NCBI GenBank assembly: GCA_025698895.1
Contig: JAILWO010000002.1
Coordinates: forward strand, 1,364,001-1,428,000
DNA: 64,000 bases
Source: Rhizobiaceae bacterium
GTDB taxonomy: Bacteria; Pseudomonadota; Alphaproteobacteria; Rhizobiales; Rhizobiaceae
Reading direction: 5' to 3'
The notes below the pieces were generated by a model. It saw only the letters and a list, made by a program, of their open reading frames with translations. It did no database searches and was not told the origin of the DNA. This document shows, piece by piece, positions 25,000 to 32,999 of this stretch; position 1 is the stretch's first letter, and every line of letters starts with the position of its first letter. Position numbers and translations under genes: made by a program.

Positions 25000-26570
25000 C
25001 CCGGCTGTTCGCAGGCGTGAAGCCGGGCGTAGGGCCGGTGCTGAAGGTGATGGCCAACAACGTCGATGACCCGCTGACGACGCCCAACACCGACTATCAC
25101 AAGTACCGGTTCAACTCCGAAACGGCCGCGATCGGCTATGGCGATCACGTCTTCGAGTGGGTGATCCCGAGCACCGGCTACAGCTGGCCCGCCGGCACGC
25201 AGACGCTCGACATCTCGTCGGCGTTGCGCGTCGTGCTGCGCAATATCAGCACCGGGTACTTCATGGAGCCGCAGGCGCGGTTCGAGCAGCTCTACCCGAA
25301 GGCGAACCTGTTTCCCTATGTCGTCGACCGGTCCGCCAACTATCGCCCGGTTCACCGGTGCTTCGACGCCAACTATCCCGGCACCTTCGGCGACTGGTAC
25401 CAGCTCTCCCAGCGTCGGCTTCCTCTGGGTTCGGTGTTTGGAACGCTGCTTCAGCGAAAAACCTTGCCGGCGGGCACTATCCAGTGGCTGCCGAACAGCG
25501 GGAATTATTCGCTGATACTCCCTGGCGGCACCGGGAATTATACGGCGATCGGCAATATGTACACGTCGGGGCCGCTGCCCGATCCGGGCTATTTCAGCTC
25601 GGAGAACATGTCGTTCGACTTCTACTATCTGGACCTGCCGATCGACGACACGCCCTATCCAGCCGTCACGGGCTCCTTCGCCGCCGGCAAGAAGATCCTG
25701 CGCCTGGACCCGACCACCGCGAAGATGGCGAAGCCAGGCTTCGACGTGGACGCGGCCTCGGCCGACCAACTGATCTTCGACGGCGACAAGCTGCCGATGA
25801 AGGTGGTCAAGACCGGCTCCTTCACGCTGGCGTCGGGCGCCACGCAGACGATCCCGCTCGGGGCGGCGTATGACACGGGCATCCTCGTCGATTACCAGGT
25901 CAACAAGGTCGGCGAGGATCTGTGGGTGCCGCCCTGGCCGAGCATCGCCAACGAGGTGATCAATGTCCGGTACCGCATCAACGGGACCGACCTGCAGTTC
26001 CAGAATGCCGGGCCTGCTTCTGTCGTCGTCCGCTACTTCGTCATGGCGGAGGACCGGCTGGCGCCATCGGTGGGCACGGCCAAGGTGGTCGAGGTCGGGG
26101 CGGACTACGCTCTGATCCGCCGACCGGGCTCGGCCGGGACCCGGCTGCGGGACACGATCATCGACACGCGCATGTCCTACCTCCCGATCGTGGCGCAGGG
26201 ATGGGTGCCGTTCGCCAGCTTCGTCGCCTCCGACTTCGCGACAATCGGCACGCACATGCATGTGGTGAACCTCAGCAATGGCGGGTTCAAACCCTTCGTC
26301 GTGGCAATGCTGTCGCGCTCGCGGAAGGACGACCCGAACCTGATCGACTACTTCCTCCCGTACGGCCTGTGGATCAACAATAACAGCTACTTCGGCGACA
26401 ATAGTTTCATGATCCGGGTCTCCGACAGCCAGATCAAGTTCTACTGCTCCGACGGGTCGCGGCTGATCCAGAGCTACCGCAACGACCAGGGCCAGTACCA
26501 GCTCATCAACTCGCAGCACGACACCGTGGGGCTGCGCTACTACGTCTTCGCCATCCCAACATCATTGTAA
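24996..26570 (+). CDS. Tail-tip or fibre-associated phage protein
   Basis: This 524-residue protein starts with GTG overlapping the fusion gene's stop (GTGA). It is beta-rich, with many aromatic residues and Gly/Pro turns (FEWVIPSTGYSWPAGTQTLD, YYLDLPIDDTPYP, SDSQIKFYCSDGSRLIQSYR). The N-terminus contains FAGVKPGVGPVLKVMANNVDDP. No enzyme motif is visible. It follows the C-terminal end of J, so it probably kept its original downstream position and encodes a baseplate, spike or fibre component. The family is not recognised. Confidence 0.65.
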   Translation: MTRLFAGVKPGVGPVLKVMANNVDDPLTTPNTDYHKYRFNSETAAIGYGDHVFEWVIPSTGYSWPAGTQTLDISSALRVVLRNISTGYFMEPQARFEQLYPKANLFPYVVDRSANYRPVHRCFDANYPGTFGDWYQLSQRRLPLGSVFGTLLQRKTLPAGTIQWLPNSGNYSLILPGGTGNYTAIGNMYTSGPLPDPGYFSSENMSFDFYYLDLPIDDTPYPAVTGSFAAGKKILRLDPTTAKMAKPGFDVDAASADQLIFDGDKLPMKVVKTGSFTLASGATQTIPLGAAYDTGILVDYQVNKVGEDLWVPPWPSIANEVINVRYRINGTDLQFQNAGPASVVVRYFVMAEDRLAPSVGTAKVVEVGADYALIRRPGSAGTRLRDTIIDTRMSYLPIVAQGWVPFASFVASDFATIGTHMHVVNLSNGGFKPFVVAMLSRSRKDDPNLIDYFLPYGLWINNNSYFGDNSFMIRVSDSQIKFYCSDGSRLIQSYRNDQGQYQLINSQHDTVGLRYYVFAIPTSL

Positions 26571-26582
26571 ACGAGACCTCCC

Positions 26583-26813
26583 ATGACTGACGACGCGACA
26601 GCGCCGGCCGAACCGCCGCGCGTGGAAATCAGGCTCGACCCGGTGGCGAGTGAATACCGCGCCCGGCTTGCGATAGCCGAGGCGAGGGCGGCGGCGGCCG
26701 AGGAAAGGGCGCTGGGGCTCGCGGCCAAGGTTCGCGACCTGCAGATCGCCTTGGCCCAGCTCGGCAAGGGGCAGGCAGTCGAAGCACCCGAGAAGAAGGC
26801 GAGGAAGGCATGA
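26583..26813 (+). CDS. Small coiled-coil phage protein
   Basis: This 76-residue protein is a long predicted helix rich in Ala, Glu and Arg (RLAIAEARAAAAEERALGLAAKVRDLQIALAQ), likely coiled coil. It is coupled to the next gene (ATGA overlap). Its position among fibre genes suggests assembly or trimerisation help, which is inference. Confidence 0.55.
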   Translation: MTDDATAPAEPPRVEIRLDPVASEYRARLAIAEARAAAAEERALGLAAKVRDLQIALAQLGKGQAVEAPEKKARKA

Positions 26814-26995
26814 CGATGCGGCTGGAACGGATCAACCACAATTCAGCGCGCGGCCAGTCGATCGCCCGGCTCCAGACCGAGAAGGGTCACGCGGGGCCGG
26901 TGATTATCGTGACGGTGCCCGGCAAGCGCAGGCTGACCGAGGCCGCGCTCGCGAAGCTGCTTTCCGAAGCGGCGAAGGCGGCGGAGGCCGAATAG
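26810..26995 (+). CDS. Small hypothetical phage protein
   Basis: This 61-residue basic protein (GHAGPVIIVTVPGKRRLTEAALAKLLSEAAKAAEAE at its end) has a beta strand followed by a helix. It starts at the overlap with the preceding gene and ends one base before the collagen-like fibre gene. Function unknown. Confidence 0.5.
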   Translation: MTMRLERINHNSARGQSIARLQTEKGHAGPVIIVTVPGKRRLTEAALAKLLSEAAKAAEAE

Positions 26996-26996
26996 C

Positions 26997-28040
26997 ATGG
27001 CGCTCCAGAACTGGTACGCCTTCGGCTCGGCCAGCGTCTCGAACGGGTCTACCACCGTCACGGGCCACAACACCGGCTGGGGCGATGGAACCGGCGCTGT
27101 GCGGGCCGGGGACCGCTTCGGCACGCATGTCGCCGGCGGCGGGGTCAGGATCGTCTCCGTGGCCGACGAGGAACTGACGCTGGCCTATCCGTGGTGGGGG
27201 GCGACCCAGGTCGATGCCGCCTACGAAATCGAGATCGTGCCGGACCGGTCACGGGTTCAGGAGACCTCGCGCCGGCTTCTGGAGATCCTCTCCGGTCGGG
27301 GCTTCTTCCGCTACGATGCGGCCGGCGAAACGGCGGACCTGTCGGACTATGACAACCGGGCGCGGGGCTTCGCCTTCCTCGACACATCGACCGATCCGAT
27401 GAGGCTTTACGTCAAGCAGTCGGATGCGGTCGGCGATTGGGGCGGCCCTGTCGCCTATGCCACCGGCCCGACCGGCCCGGCGCCGAACCTTTCGGCGGGA
27501 ACGACCACCACCGGCGCACCCGGAACGAACGCCTCTGCGTCGATCACCGGCGTCAATCCGAACTATACCGCCAACTTCACCATTCCCCGTGGCGACCAGG
27601 GCTTCAAGGGTTGGGCACCGGTCTTCTCGGTTGTGCCCGACGGGGTAACCCGCAGCGTGCTCCAGCTCGACGACTGGACCGGAGGCGAGGGCACCAAGCC
27701 CGGCAATATCGGCGATTATCTCGGCCCGACGGGCTTCGTCGGCGCGATCGGTGACGCGGTGAGCGTGCAGGGCGAGATCGGCCCGATGGGACCGGCGAGC
27801 CTCTCCTACCAGGGCGTCTGGCAGGTCGGCGAGACCTACAACATCAACGACATCGTGCAGGACGACGACCTGGCCGACGCGCCGGCGCTGTGGATCGCGC
27901 TGCGCGAGACGACGGGCGACAAGCCGCGCGACAGCGCCGAGGACTGGGCGCTGTTTCCCGCCACCTTCTCCACGGCGGCCGATTACGGCCTGACCACGGA
28001 TGCCGTCACCGAAACCCGAGATTATGGAGTGGCCGAATGA
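26997..28040 (+). CDS. Tail fibre protein with collagen-like Gly-x-y segment
   Basis: This 347-residue protein has an N-terminal beta domain common to fibres (WYAFGSASVSNGSTTVTGHNTGW, DRFGTHVAG), a central stretch with TGPTGPAPN and short collagen-like runs (IGPMGPAS), and a C-terminal carbohydrate-binding-like segment (YQGVWQVGETYNINDIVQ, ALWIALRETTGDKP). It should form a trimeric fibre for host contact. It is coupled to the next small gene by an ATGA overlap. Confidence 0.8.
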   Translation: MALQNWYAFGSASVSNGSTTVTGHNTGWGDGTGAVRAGDRFGTHVAGGGVRIVSVADEELTLAYPWWGATQVDAAYEIEIVPDRSRVQETSRRLLEILSGRGFFRYDAAGETADLSDYDNRARGFAFLDTSTDPMRLYVKQSDAVGDWGGPVAYATGPTGPAPNLSAGTTTTGAPGTNASASITGVNPNYTANFTIPRGDQGFKGWAPVFSVVPDGVTRSVLQLDDWTGGEGTKPGNIGDYLGPTGFVGAIGDAVSVQGEIGPMGPASLSYQGVWQVGETYNINDIVQDDDLADAPALWIALRETTGDKPRDSAEDWALFPATFSTAADYGLTTDAVTETRDYGVAE

Positions 28041-28258
28041 GCACCCAGATCAGGCGCCGCCGCAACACGACGGCCAACCTCGCCACCTTCGCCGGCGCCG
28101 GCGCGGAGATCGTCGTCGACACCGACAAGAACGTGGTCGTGGTGTGCGACGGGCTCACCAATGGCGGGTTTCCGCAGGCGCGCGAGGACATGGTCAATGT
28201 GCCGGCCTCCGCCGTCACCGGCAAGATCGACCTGATGCTGCTCGACGAAGTGTCCTGA
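28037..28258 (+). CDS. Small fibre-adaptor-like protein
   Basis: This 73-residue protein starts with QIRRRRNTTANLATFAGAGAEIVVDTDKN, which matches the short N-terminal domain used by phage tail fibres and the major tropism determinant to attach to the virion. Here it stands alone, coupled to the esterase gene by a TGATG junction. It may be a fibre anchor separated from its receptor-binding part. Confidence 0.6.
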   Translation: MSTQIRRRRNTTANLATFAGAGAEIVVDTDKNVVVVCDGLTNGGFPQAREDMVNVPASAVTGKIDLMLLDEVS

Positions 28259-29697
28259 TGACGGTCCGCGTCTTCGTATCGGGACAGTCCAACGCGCTCG
28301 GCAGGGGCACGGGCGGGCCTGACTGGAGCGGCATCGACAGCCGGGTGAGGGTTTGGAACAACGTCAATCCGCTCGGGAGCAACGGCACTGCTTTCGGCTC
28401 GGCCGCGACGGCGCGCGCGGCCGGTACGTTCGAGAACTTCACCACGAACAATCTCGCGGTGTGGTTCTGTAGCCACCTGGCGCAGCGCCTCGACGACGAC
28501 GTCGACATGACGATCGTGGCCAAGGGCGCGACCGGGATCAGCGAGTGGGGCGACGGGCAGGACATGCTGCTCGAGTCGGATGCCGTCTGGACCGCGACCG
28601 GGCAGGACCCGGCGCATGTGTTCGTGTGGCACCAGGGCGAGGCCAATGCGGCGTCACCGTCGTCCTACAAGACGTCGTTCCTTGCGCTGCTTGATAACCT
28701 CGAGGCCGCCGGCGTGATCGACGCCTCGACCATCGTCATCGTCGGTGGGCTGGCGGAGGAAAGCCAGTCCCGCATCGACTTCAACAGGGACATCCTGCAA
28801 TCGCTGGCCGCCGAGAACGTCCGGATATTCTACGCGTCGTCGAATGGCCTCGCGACCTATGACGGGACGCACTTCACCGGCCAGATGCTCCACACCTTCG
28901 GTTACGACCGATATTTTCACGCTTACATGGAGGCTTTGAACGCCATGCCTGATCTATGGGCTCTCGTGAACGAGGGCGGGACGCCCGGCGAGGCGGGAAC
29001 CGGCGAAAACAAGATCGTCAACATCAACCCGATCCTGAATTCGGGCTATCGCCTGAAAGGTCCGGCTCAAGTTCTCACGACGACGCAGACTTACAACACG
29101 CCGTCAGACGTGGCCGCGATTCTTGTCGAGGTCCAGGGCAGCGGCGGCGGCGGTGCAGGTGCGTCGTCGGCTTCCTCCGCTGCACGGATGGGCGGTGGCG
29201 GCGGGGCCGGCGGCTATGCCGCCAAATTCATCGAATCGCCGGACGCATCCTATGCCGTCACGATCGGCGCGGCCGGCACCGGCGGCGCTTCGGGGCAGAA
29301 CAATGGCGGGGCGGGCGGAACGACATCTTTCGGATCTGTGTCCGCCACTGGCGGCTCCGGCGGCGGAGCGTTCGGGAGCACGGCCGAGCCGTACATGACG
29401 ACGGGCGGTAACGCTGGCCTCGGTAGTGGCGGAGACGTCAACTCGGCAGGCGATGGCGGAGGCATCGGCTTCAAGATGTCATCCGCGCTCCGTCAGGCGG
29501 GCGCTGGGGGTACATCGCGCTTCGGTCGCGGCGGCACAACGACCCTGACCGGCTCTGCGGCGACGGTGACGAACGGAAATGCGGGATCCGGTTATGGCGC
29601 TGGCGGGGGCGGAGGCACGTGCTCGGACAGCGCGAATGCCTCGGGTGGCGACGGAAACCCCGGCGTGGTGCTGGTCTGGGAGTATCTGAAGGGTTAG
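28258..29697 (+). CDS. Tail spike with SGNH/sialate O-acetylesterase domain and Gly-rich tail
   Basis: This 479-residue protein has two parts. Residues 1 to about 240 are an SGNH-type esterase: VFVSGQSNALGRG gives the nucleophile Ser in block I, KGATGISEWGDG is block II, HVFVWHQGEAN is block III, and YDGTHFTG carries the Asp-x-x-His pair. Residues from about 290 form a Gly/Ala/Ser-rich beta tail (GGGGAGGYAAKFIES) ending in VVLVWEYLKG, as in glycine-rich adhesion tips. It probably removes acetyl groups from surface polysaccharide during adsorption. It is the last tail gene of the rightward unit. Confidence 0.82.
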   Translation: MTVRVFVSGQSNALGRGTGGPDWSGIDSRVRVWNNVNPLGSNGTAFGSAATARAAGTFENFTTNNLAVWFCSHLAQRLDDDVDMTIVAKGATGISEWGDGQDMLLESDAVWTATGQDPAHVFVWHQGEANAASPSSYKTSFLALLDNLEAAGVIDASTIVIVGGLAEESQSRIDFNRDILQSLAAENVRIFYASSNGLATYDGTHFTGQMLHTFGYDRYFHAYMEALNAMPDLWALVNEGGTPGEAGTGENKIVNINPILNSGYRLKGPAQVLTTTQTYNTPSDVAAILVEVQGSGGGGAGASSASSAARMGGGGGAGGYAAKFIESPDASYAVTIGAAGTGGASGQNNGGAGGTTSFGSVSATGGSGGGAFGSTAEPYMTTGGNAGLGSGGDVNSAGDGGGIGFKMSSALRQAGAGGTSRFGRGGTTTLTGSAATVTNGNAGSGYGAGGGGGTCSDSANASGGDGNPGVVLVWEYLKG

Positions 29698-29789
29698 CGG
29701 ATCGCCCACCACCAGGTGTCTTCCTCGCTGTCATCATCGTGATCGGCGCGGCGGGCCGGCAAAAGCCAGTTCAGGAACTTGCGCAGCAT
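29694..29789 (-). CDS. Possible 31-residue Trp-rich peptide
   Basis: A frame of 31 codons (MLRKFLNWLLPARRADHDDD and onward, ending EEDTWWWAIR) begins eight bases after GGGGAG. The peptide has a hydrophobic basic start, an acidic middle and three consecutive Trp. Its stop overlaps that of the spike gene on the other strand. The ribosome site is partly inside a hairpin, which might control it. Too short to be certain. Confidence 0.35.
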   Translation of the reverse strand: MLRKFLNWLLPARRADHDDDSEEDTWWWAIR

Positions 29790-29796
29790 CGGGACA

Positions 29797-30021
29797 CTCC
29801 CCGGTTTCAGTCGGGGAGTTGAGAAGCCTTCAAGCGGAGGCCGCCTACGCCTTTAGGCCGAAGCCCTGGACATACGCGCAAGCCTCCCCGACCGGAAATC
29901 GGGAAAAGAACGCTCTCCGCGTGGGAGAGCGCCTAAGTGGATCGATCCACATGCTTGAAGGGGTTCTCACGCCCCAGCCGCCCTACGGGCGACCAAGACC
30001 AATGTAGCCGCTATCCAGCGG
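29797..30021. other. Non-coding stretch with eight successive short hairpins
   Basis: Successive perfect hairpins or palindromes are: CTCCCCG/CGGGGAG (29797-29818), GCCTA/TAGGC (29843-29858), CCCGA/TCGGG (29887-29903), CGCTCTCC/GGAGAGCG (29911-29931), GTGGATCGATCCAC (29937-29950), GGGG/CCCC (29960-29975), CGCCC/GGGCG (29979-29991) and CCGCT/AGCGG (30008-30021). No convincing gene covers the stretch. It lies between the spike gene and the lysis genes. A structured RNA or a binding region is possible, but direction and function are unknown. Confidence 0.5.
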
Positions 30022-30073
30022 CGCGGCAAATCTTCAATCTGAGAGTGCAAAAGCCGTTTGAATGCCTGTCAGC

Positions 30074-30157
30074 TCACACCGGCGCGCTGACGAACCATGC
30101 TATCGCGATAACCGCCAGCGCCAGCCATAGGGCCGGCGCGGAATAGCGCATCATCAT
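30074..30157 (-). CDS. Possible 27-residue single-pass membrane peptide
   Basis: Three consecutive ATG codons follow GGGAGGA at good spacing. The peptide is MMMRYSAPALWLALAVIAIA and onward, a single hydrophobic helix with a short basic start. It could be a small membrane toxin, a lysis accessory or a leader. It runs against the neighbouring phage genes. Length makes this uncertain. Confidence 0.4.
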   Translation of the reverse strand: MMMRYSAPALWLALAVIAIAWFVSAPV

Positions 30158-30247
30158 CGACAATCCTCCCATCCCGGCGTGACCAAAGCACGAAGGGATG
30201 AAAATCTCAATCCGCACTCGGTGAGCGCCGGCCGCTGACCACGCTGC

Positions 30248-30349
30248 TCAGCCGAACAGATGGAATAGCATGACCACTGCGGCCGTGACGCCGGCGCCCC
30301 AATAGAATCCTCGCCTGCCTTCTCGCCACGGATCGAACTGCGGTTCCAT
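30248..30349 (-). CDS. Possible 33-residue membrane peptide
   Basis: This frame (MEPQFDPWREGRRGFYWGAG and onward) has a charged N-terminus and a C-terminal hydrophobic helix ending LFHLFG. The ribosome site is weak. It is on the same strand as the 27-residue peptide, 90 bases upstream of it, and divergent from the lysozyme gene. Coding is plausible but not proven. Confidence 0.3.
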   Translation of the reverse strand: MEPQFDPWREGRRGFYWGAGVTAAVVMLFHLFG

Positions 30350-30420
30350 CCGGGCATCAAAGCACGGCCCGTAGCGGCCGGCAAACCCATGACCACTCAA
30401 CAAAGAACAGGGAGGTGCGC

Positions 30421-31350
30421 ATGCGCACATCCAAGCAGGGGCGCGCCTTTATCAGCGGCCACGAAGGCAATCCACTTACGGCGTATCTGGACCCGGTCGG
30501 CGTTCCGACTATCGGCCACGGGTTCACGATGCGAAGTGCGGCCGTAAAGCGCGAACTTGCGAAGATCGGCATTACGAAGCTGGTGCCCGGCAAGACGAAA
30601 ATCACAGCGGCGCAGTCCGATGCGATTTTCGCGGCTGTGCTGGCAAGTGCGGAATTCGAGGGCGCGGTCAACGCCAGGATGCCAAAGAACCGCGTCGTCA
30701 AGCAGCATATGTTCGACGCGATGTCGTCGGCGACGTGGAATCTCGGCGCGGGCTTCATGGGCTGGCGCTGGATTGAGCCGTGGCGCGATATGGGCGACGT
30801 AGCGGCCAGCGCGGCCATATGGGCTTCCAGTTACAATACCGCCGCAGGACGCAAGCTTGCGGGGCTTGTAAGGCGCAGGAAGGAAGAGGCGCGGCTGTTC
30901 GCCGAGGGCCGCTATACCGGCGTCAAGGAAGGCACGCCGCGTGTCGAGCAGGAAGAGGCGCCGCGCGCGCCGGATCCGGTCACAAAAGAAGCACAGGAAA
31001 TCCTGACGAAGCTCGGCATTCCGGTCGAGGTCGACGGTTGGTACGGGCCGCGCACCAAGGCCGCTATCCTGGCTTACCAGAAAATGCACCCGCACCTTGT
31101 CAATGACGGCGTGCTTGGCCCGGCAACGCTTGCGCAGCTTCGCAGGGACGTAGCGGCGGCGAAGGACGCGGTAAGCAAGGGCATTCCCGGCGTAGGCGGT
31201 ATAGGCGCGCTGTCATGGGTTGCCGGCTTGCCGTGGGGGTGGATTGCCCTGGCGGCTGGCGTGGCCGTGGCTGGCTACTTCGCGTGGCGCTATCGCGACG
31301 TCATTCAGCGGCGCTGGAACAAGCTGCGCGGCAAGACGGTGGAGGTTTAG
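30421..31350 (+). CDS. Endolysin: GH24 lysozyme with peptidoglycan-binding domain and C-terminal membrane helix
   Basis: This 309-residue lytic enzyme has the GH24 catalytic triad spacing: Glu15 in HEGNPLTAY, Asp24, Thr30 in PTIGHG. Residues 1-160 form the lysozyme. Residues from about 190 to 240 form a PG_binding_1 domain (TKEAQEILTKLGIPVEVDGWYGPRTKAAILAYQ-type order). Near the end WGWIALAAGVAVAGYFAW is a membrane helix followed by a basic tail. The ATG at 30421 follows GGGAGG; a GTG six bases upstream is also possible. A C-terminal anchor suggests inner-membrane tethering until lysis. The two membrane-protein genes that follow are probably holins. Confidence 0.88.
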   Translation: MRTSKQGRAFISGHEGNPLTAYLDPVGVPTIGHGFTMRSAAVKRELAKIGITKLVPGKTKITAAQSDAIFAAVLASAEFEGAVNARMPKNRVVKQHMFDAMSSATWNLGAGFMGWRWIEPWRDMGDVAASAAIWASSYNTAAGRKLAGLVRRRKEEARLFAEGRYTGVKEGTPRVEQEEAPRAPDPVTKEAQEILTKLGIPVEVDGWYGPRTKAAILAYQKMHPHLVNDGVLGPATLAQLRRDVAAAKDAVSKGIPGVGGIGALSWVAGLPWGWIALAAGVAVAGYFAWRYRDVIQRRWNKLRGKTVEV

Positions 31351-31352
31351 GC

Positions 31353-31766
31353 ATGCTGAAATGGCTAGCCTCATGGATTACGGGCGACGTCGCCAGCGCG
31401 CTGACTAAAGCTTATGTCGCCGCCAAGGAGGCCAAGACGGAATCCGAGCGCATAGCGGCCGACGTCGAAATCAAGCGGCTTGAGGATTTGCAGGCCGCGC
31501 GCAAGAACGCCAACGAGGTACGGCTGGCGACGGCCAACTTCATTGAAATGCGCGTCATCACGGCGCTAATCGCGTTTCCGTTCGTCGCGCATCTTTGGGG
31601 CGTCTGGCTGGACACGCAGTTCGGCTTTTCGTGGTCGGTGTCGGCCTTCCCGCCGCCGTTCAACGAATGGCAGGGCGCTATTCTGCTGTCCTTTTTCGGC
31701 TTGTCTGCCGGTGTCGGCGCCATCCGCGCTGTGGCGGGAGCTTTTGCGTTGCGGGGCAGGCGATGA
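31353..31766 (+). CDS. Holin-like membrane protein (3TM GTA-holin type)
   Basis: This 137-residue protein starts with an amphipathic segment and a charged coiled coil (AKTESERIAADVEIKRLEDLQAARKN), followed by two clear membrane helices (ITALIAFPFVAHLWGVW and WQGAILLSFFGLSAGVGAI) and a basic tail. This matches the GTA_holin_3TM layout. It starts two bases after the lysozyme stop and overlaps the next gene (ATGA). It should permeabilise the inner membrane to trigger lysis. Confidence 0.78.
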   Translation: MLKWLASWITGDVASALTKAYVAAKEAKTESERIAADVEIKRLEDLQAARKNANEVRLATANFIEMRVITALIAFPFVAHLWGVWLDTQFGFSWSVSAFPPPFNEWQGAILLSFFGLSAGVGAIRAVAGAFALRGRR

Positions 31767-31915
31767 TGGAACGAATTACAAACTGGATTGCGGGAGGCGC
31801 GGCCTTGTCTTGGGCATGGATGCCTCCGTTTCATGAGGCGCTGCAGATCATTCTTACCCTCATGGGTATCGCGTGGCTTGCTATGCAGATGTACTACAAA
31901 CTCCGCGGCAAGTAG
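31763..31915 (+). CDS. Small membrane protein of the lysis cassette
   Basis: This 50-residue protein has one or two hydrophobic segments (WIAGGAALSWAWMPPF, ALQIILTLMGIAWLAMQMYY) and a basic end (KLRGK). It overlaps the holin gene by an ATGA junction and is followed by a strong terminator. It may be an antiholin, a second holin or a spanin-like helper. Confidence 0.6.
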   Translation: MMERITNWIAGGAALSWAWMPPFHEALQIILTLMGIAWLAMQMYYKLRGK

Positions 31916-32022
31916 CCGCCGAACTTAGCCCCCGTTGCCGTGACTGCTTAACGGAACATCAACCGCGTCCCCAGCCTTATCGTTCTCGCACCCGTCACCC
32001 GGCGCGGTGTGTCTCAGGTAAC

Positions 32023-32055
32023 GCCCGCCTCGGCTCCAGCCGGGGCGGGCTTTTT
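32023..32055 (+). terminator. Rho-independent terminator ending the late phage operon
   Basis: A twelve-pair stem (GCCCGCC/GGCGGGC outer arm) with loop TCCA is followed by TTTTT. It lies about 110 bases after the last lysis gene and would end rightward late transcription. It also faces the minus-strand gene that ends just beyond it. Confidence 0.85.
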
Positions 32056-32060
32056 GCGTT

Positions 32061-32309
32061 TCATGCCTGGGCGCTACCGCCGTGCCCGTCCGTGCTCGTC
32101 TTCGGGGTGGCGGTGTGTGGTCCCTCGATCATCGCGGCCAGCATCTGCGCCGGATCGACCATTCCCGAGGTGTAGAGTGACATGATCTCCGCTGCCGCCT
32201 CACGGCCCTCCGGCCCATCCTTGGAAATGGACAGCCGTGCGCAATAGAGGTCGAAAGCACGTTCGAGCGCCGTCAGTTCGGCAGGGTTCGCAATTCCGCT
32301 GAATGGCAT
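32061..32309 (-). CDS. Hypothetical protein
   Basis: This 82-residue protein starts at an ATG seven bases after GGGAGG; a longer reading adds nine residues. It is helical (ELTALERAFDLYCARLSIS, GREAAAEIMSLYTSGMVDPAQMLAAMIEG) and soluble. It is the first of six minus-strand genes after the late operon, running to the SulP gene. Function unknown. Confidence 0.6.
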   Translation of the reverse strand: MPFSGIANPAELTALERAFDLYCARLSISKDGPEGREAAAEIMSLYTSGMVDPAQMLAAMIEGPHTATPKTSTDGHGGSAQA

Positions 32310-32482
32310 TGCCAGTCCTCCCTTGTAGGACACCATAGGTGTCTCGACACGGTTAGGTCTGTTTCAGCCCCGCAGCGCCATGCGCGAATCTGGTGTTCTG
32401 TACGCTTTCTTCAAGGCACAACTGTGCGCCCTGGCCGCAGCGGTAGACCCCGCCGGCGGTGCCAATTAGGAACAGGGTGATG

Positions 32483-32683
32483 TTAGTGGGTCACCCTTCG
32501 ACGGAGCAGGGTCACCAGAACACTCCGCATCGCAGAGTGCTCTTCGCTGCCGATCTTCACTTCCCGATCCTTATTGGCCTTTCGCGGTGAAAAGTTCGCA
32601 CTTCTCAGTGCAGCCCCGAAAGCAGTCGGATCGACACCAATTTCATGAGCCATATTCTCGACGGTTATGTGTTTTGCTGACAT
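32483..32683 (-). CDS. Small hypothetical protein, possibly DNA-binding
   Basis: This 66-residue protein follows a perfect AGGAGG. ITVENMAHEIGVDPTAFGAALRSANFSPRK looks like a helix-turn-helix, followed by a basic C-terminus (LLRRRVTH). The leader shares a TATGCT...AGCATAGGAG block with the gene at 32783-32989, so the two may be co-regulated. No family is recognised. Confidence 0.55.
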   Translation of the reverse strand: MSAKHITVENMAHEIGVDPTAFGAALRSANFSPRKANKDREVKIGSEEHSAMRSVLVTLLRRRVTH

Positions 32684-32692
32684 GAAGCCTCC

Positions 32693-32709
32693 TATGCTTT
32701 TCTAGCATA
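32693..32709 (-). promoter_or_regulatory. Palindrome TATGCT-N5-AGCATA before the ribosome site
   Basis: A perfect inverted repeat of six bases with a five-base spacer directly abuts the AGGAGG of the downstream gene. A block with the same half sites precedes the neighbouring gene. It may be an operator, or its TATGCT could serve as a -10 box. Confidence 0.4.
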
Positions 32710-32782
32710 TGGGGATCTGCGGCCCAACGCGCCATGAATCATCACATCGGCGGGGCGCTTTTGCCTTTAGGTCCGTTTGACT

Positions 32783-32989
32783 CTAACGCTTTCCGCTTGT
32801 TCTGGCGGCCATTAGGGCTGGTCCGAGCGGCCCAACCTCCTCCGTCATCTCAGATGACGGGATATGCGCAGCGCTGGCGGATGAGGTCAGATTGAAGACA
32901 TGGCTGTTCATGCTGACCGACACCATGTCTGGATGGTTCAGTTGATTGGTGACATACGCGTCGAACAGTTCTCGACCGCGAGGTGACAT
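32783..32989 (-). CDS. Small hypothetical protein
   Basis: This 68-residue protein has AGGAG before its ATG. RGRELFDAYVTNQLNHPDM resembles a helix, and the remainder is Ser/Thr/Ala-rich. Its leader shares TATGCT/AGCATA half sites with the gene at 32483-32683, suggesting common regulation. Function unknown. Confidence 0.5.
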   Translation of the reverse strand: MSPRGRELFDAYVTNQLNHPDMVSVSMNSHVFNLTSSASAAHIPSSEMTEEVGPLGPALMAARTSGKR

Positions 32990-32999
32990 GTCGATCTCC

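Noticed and set aside
24885-26519. Long minus-strand frame opposite the fibre-associated gene
   Set aside because: Its composition is typical of an antisense shadow, and the plus-strand gene is coupled to its neighbour.
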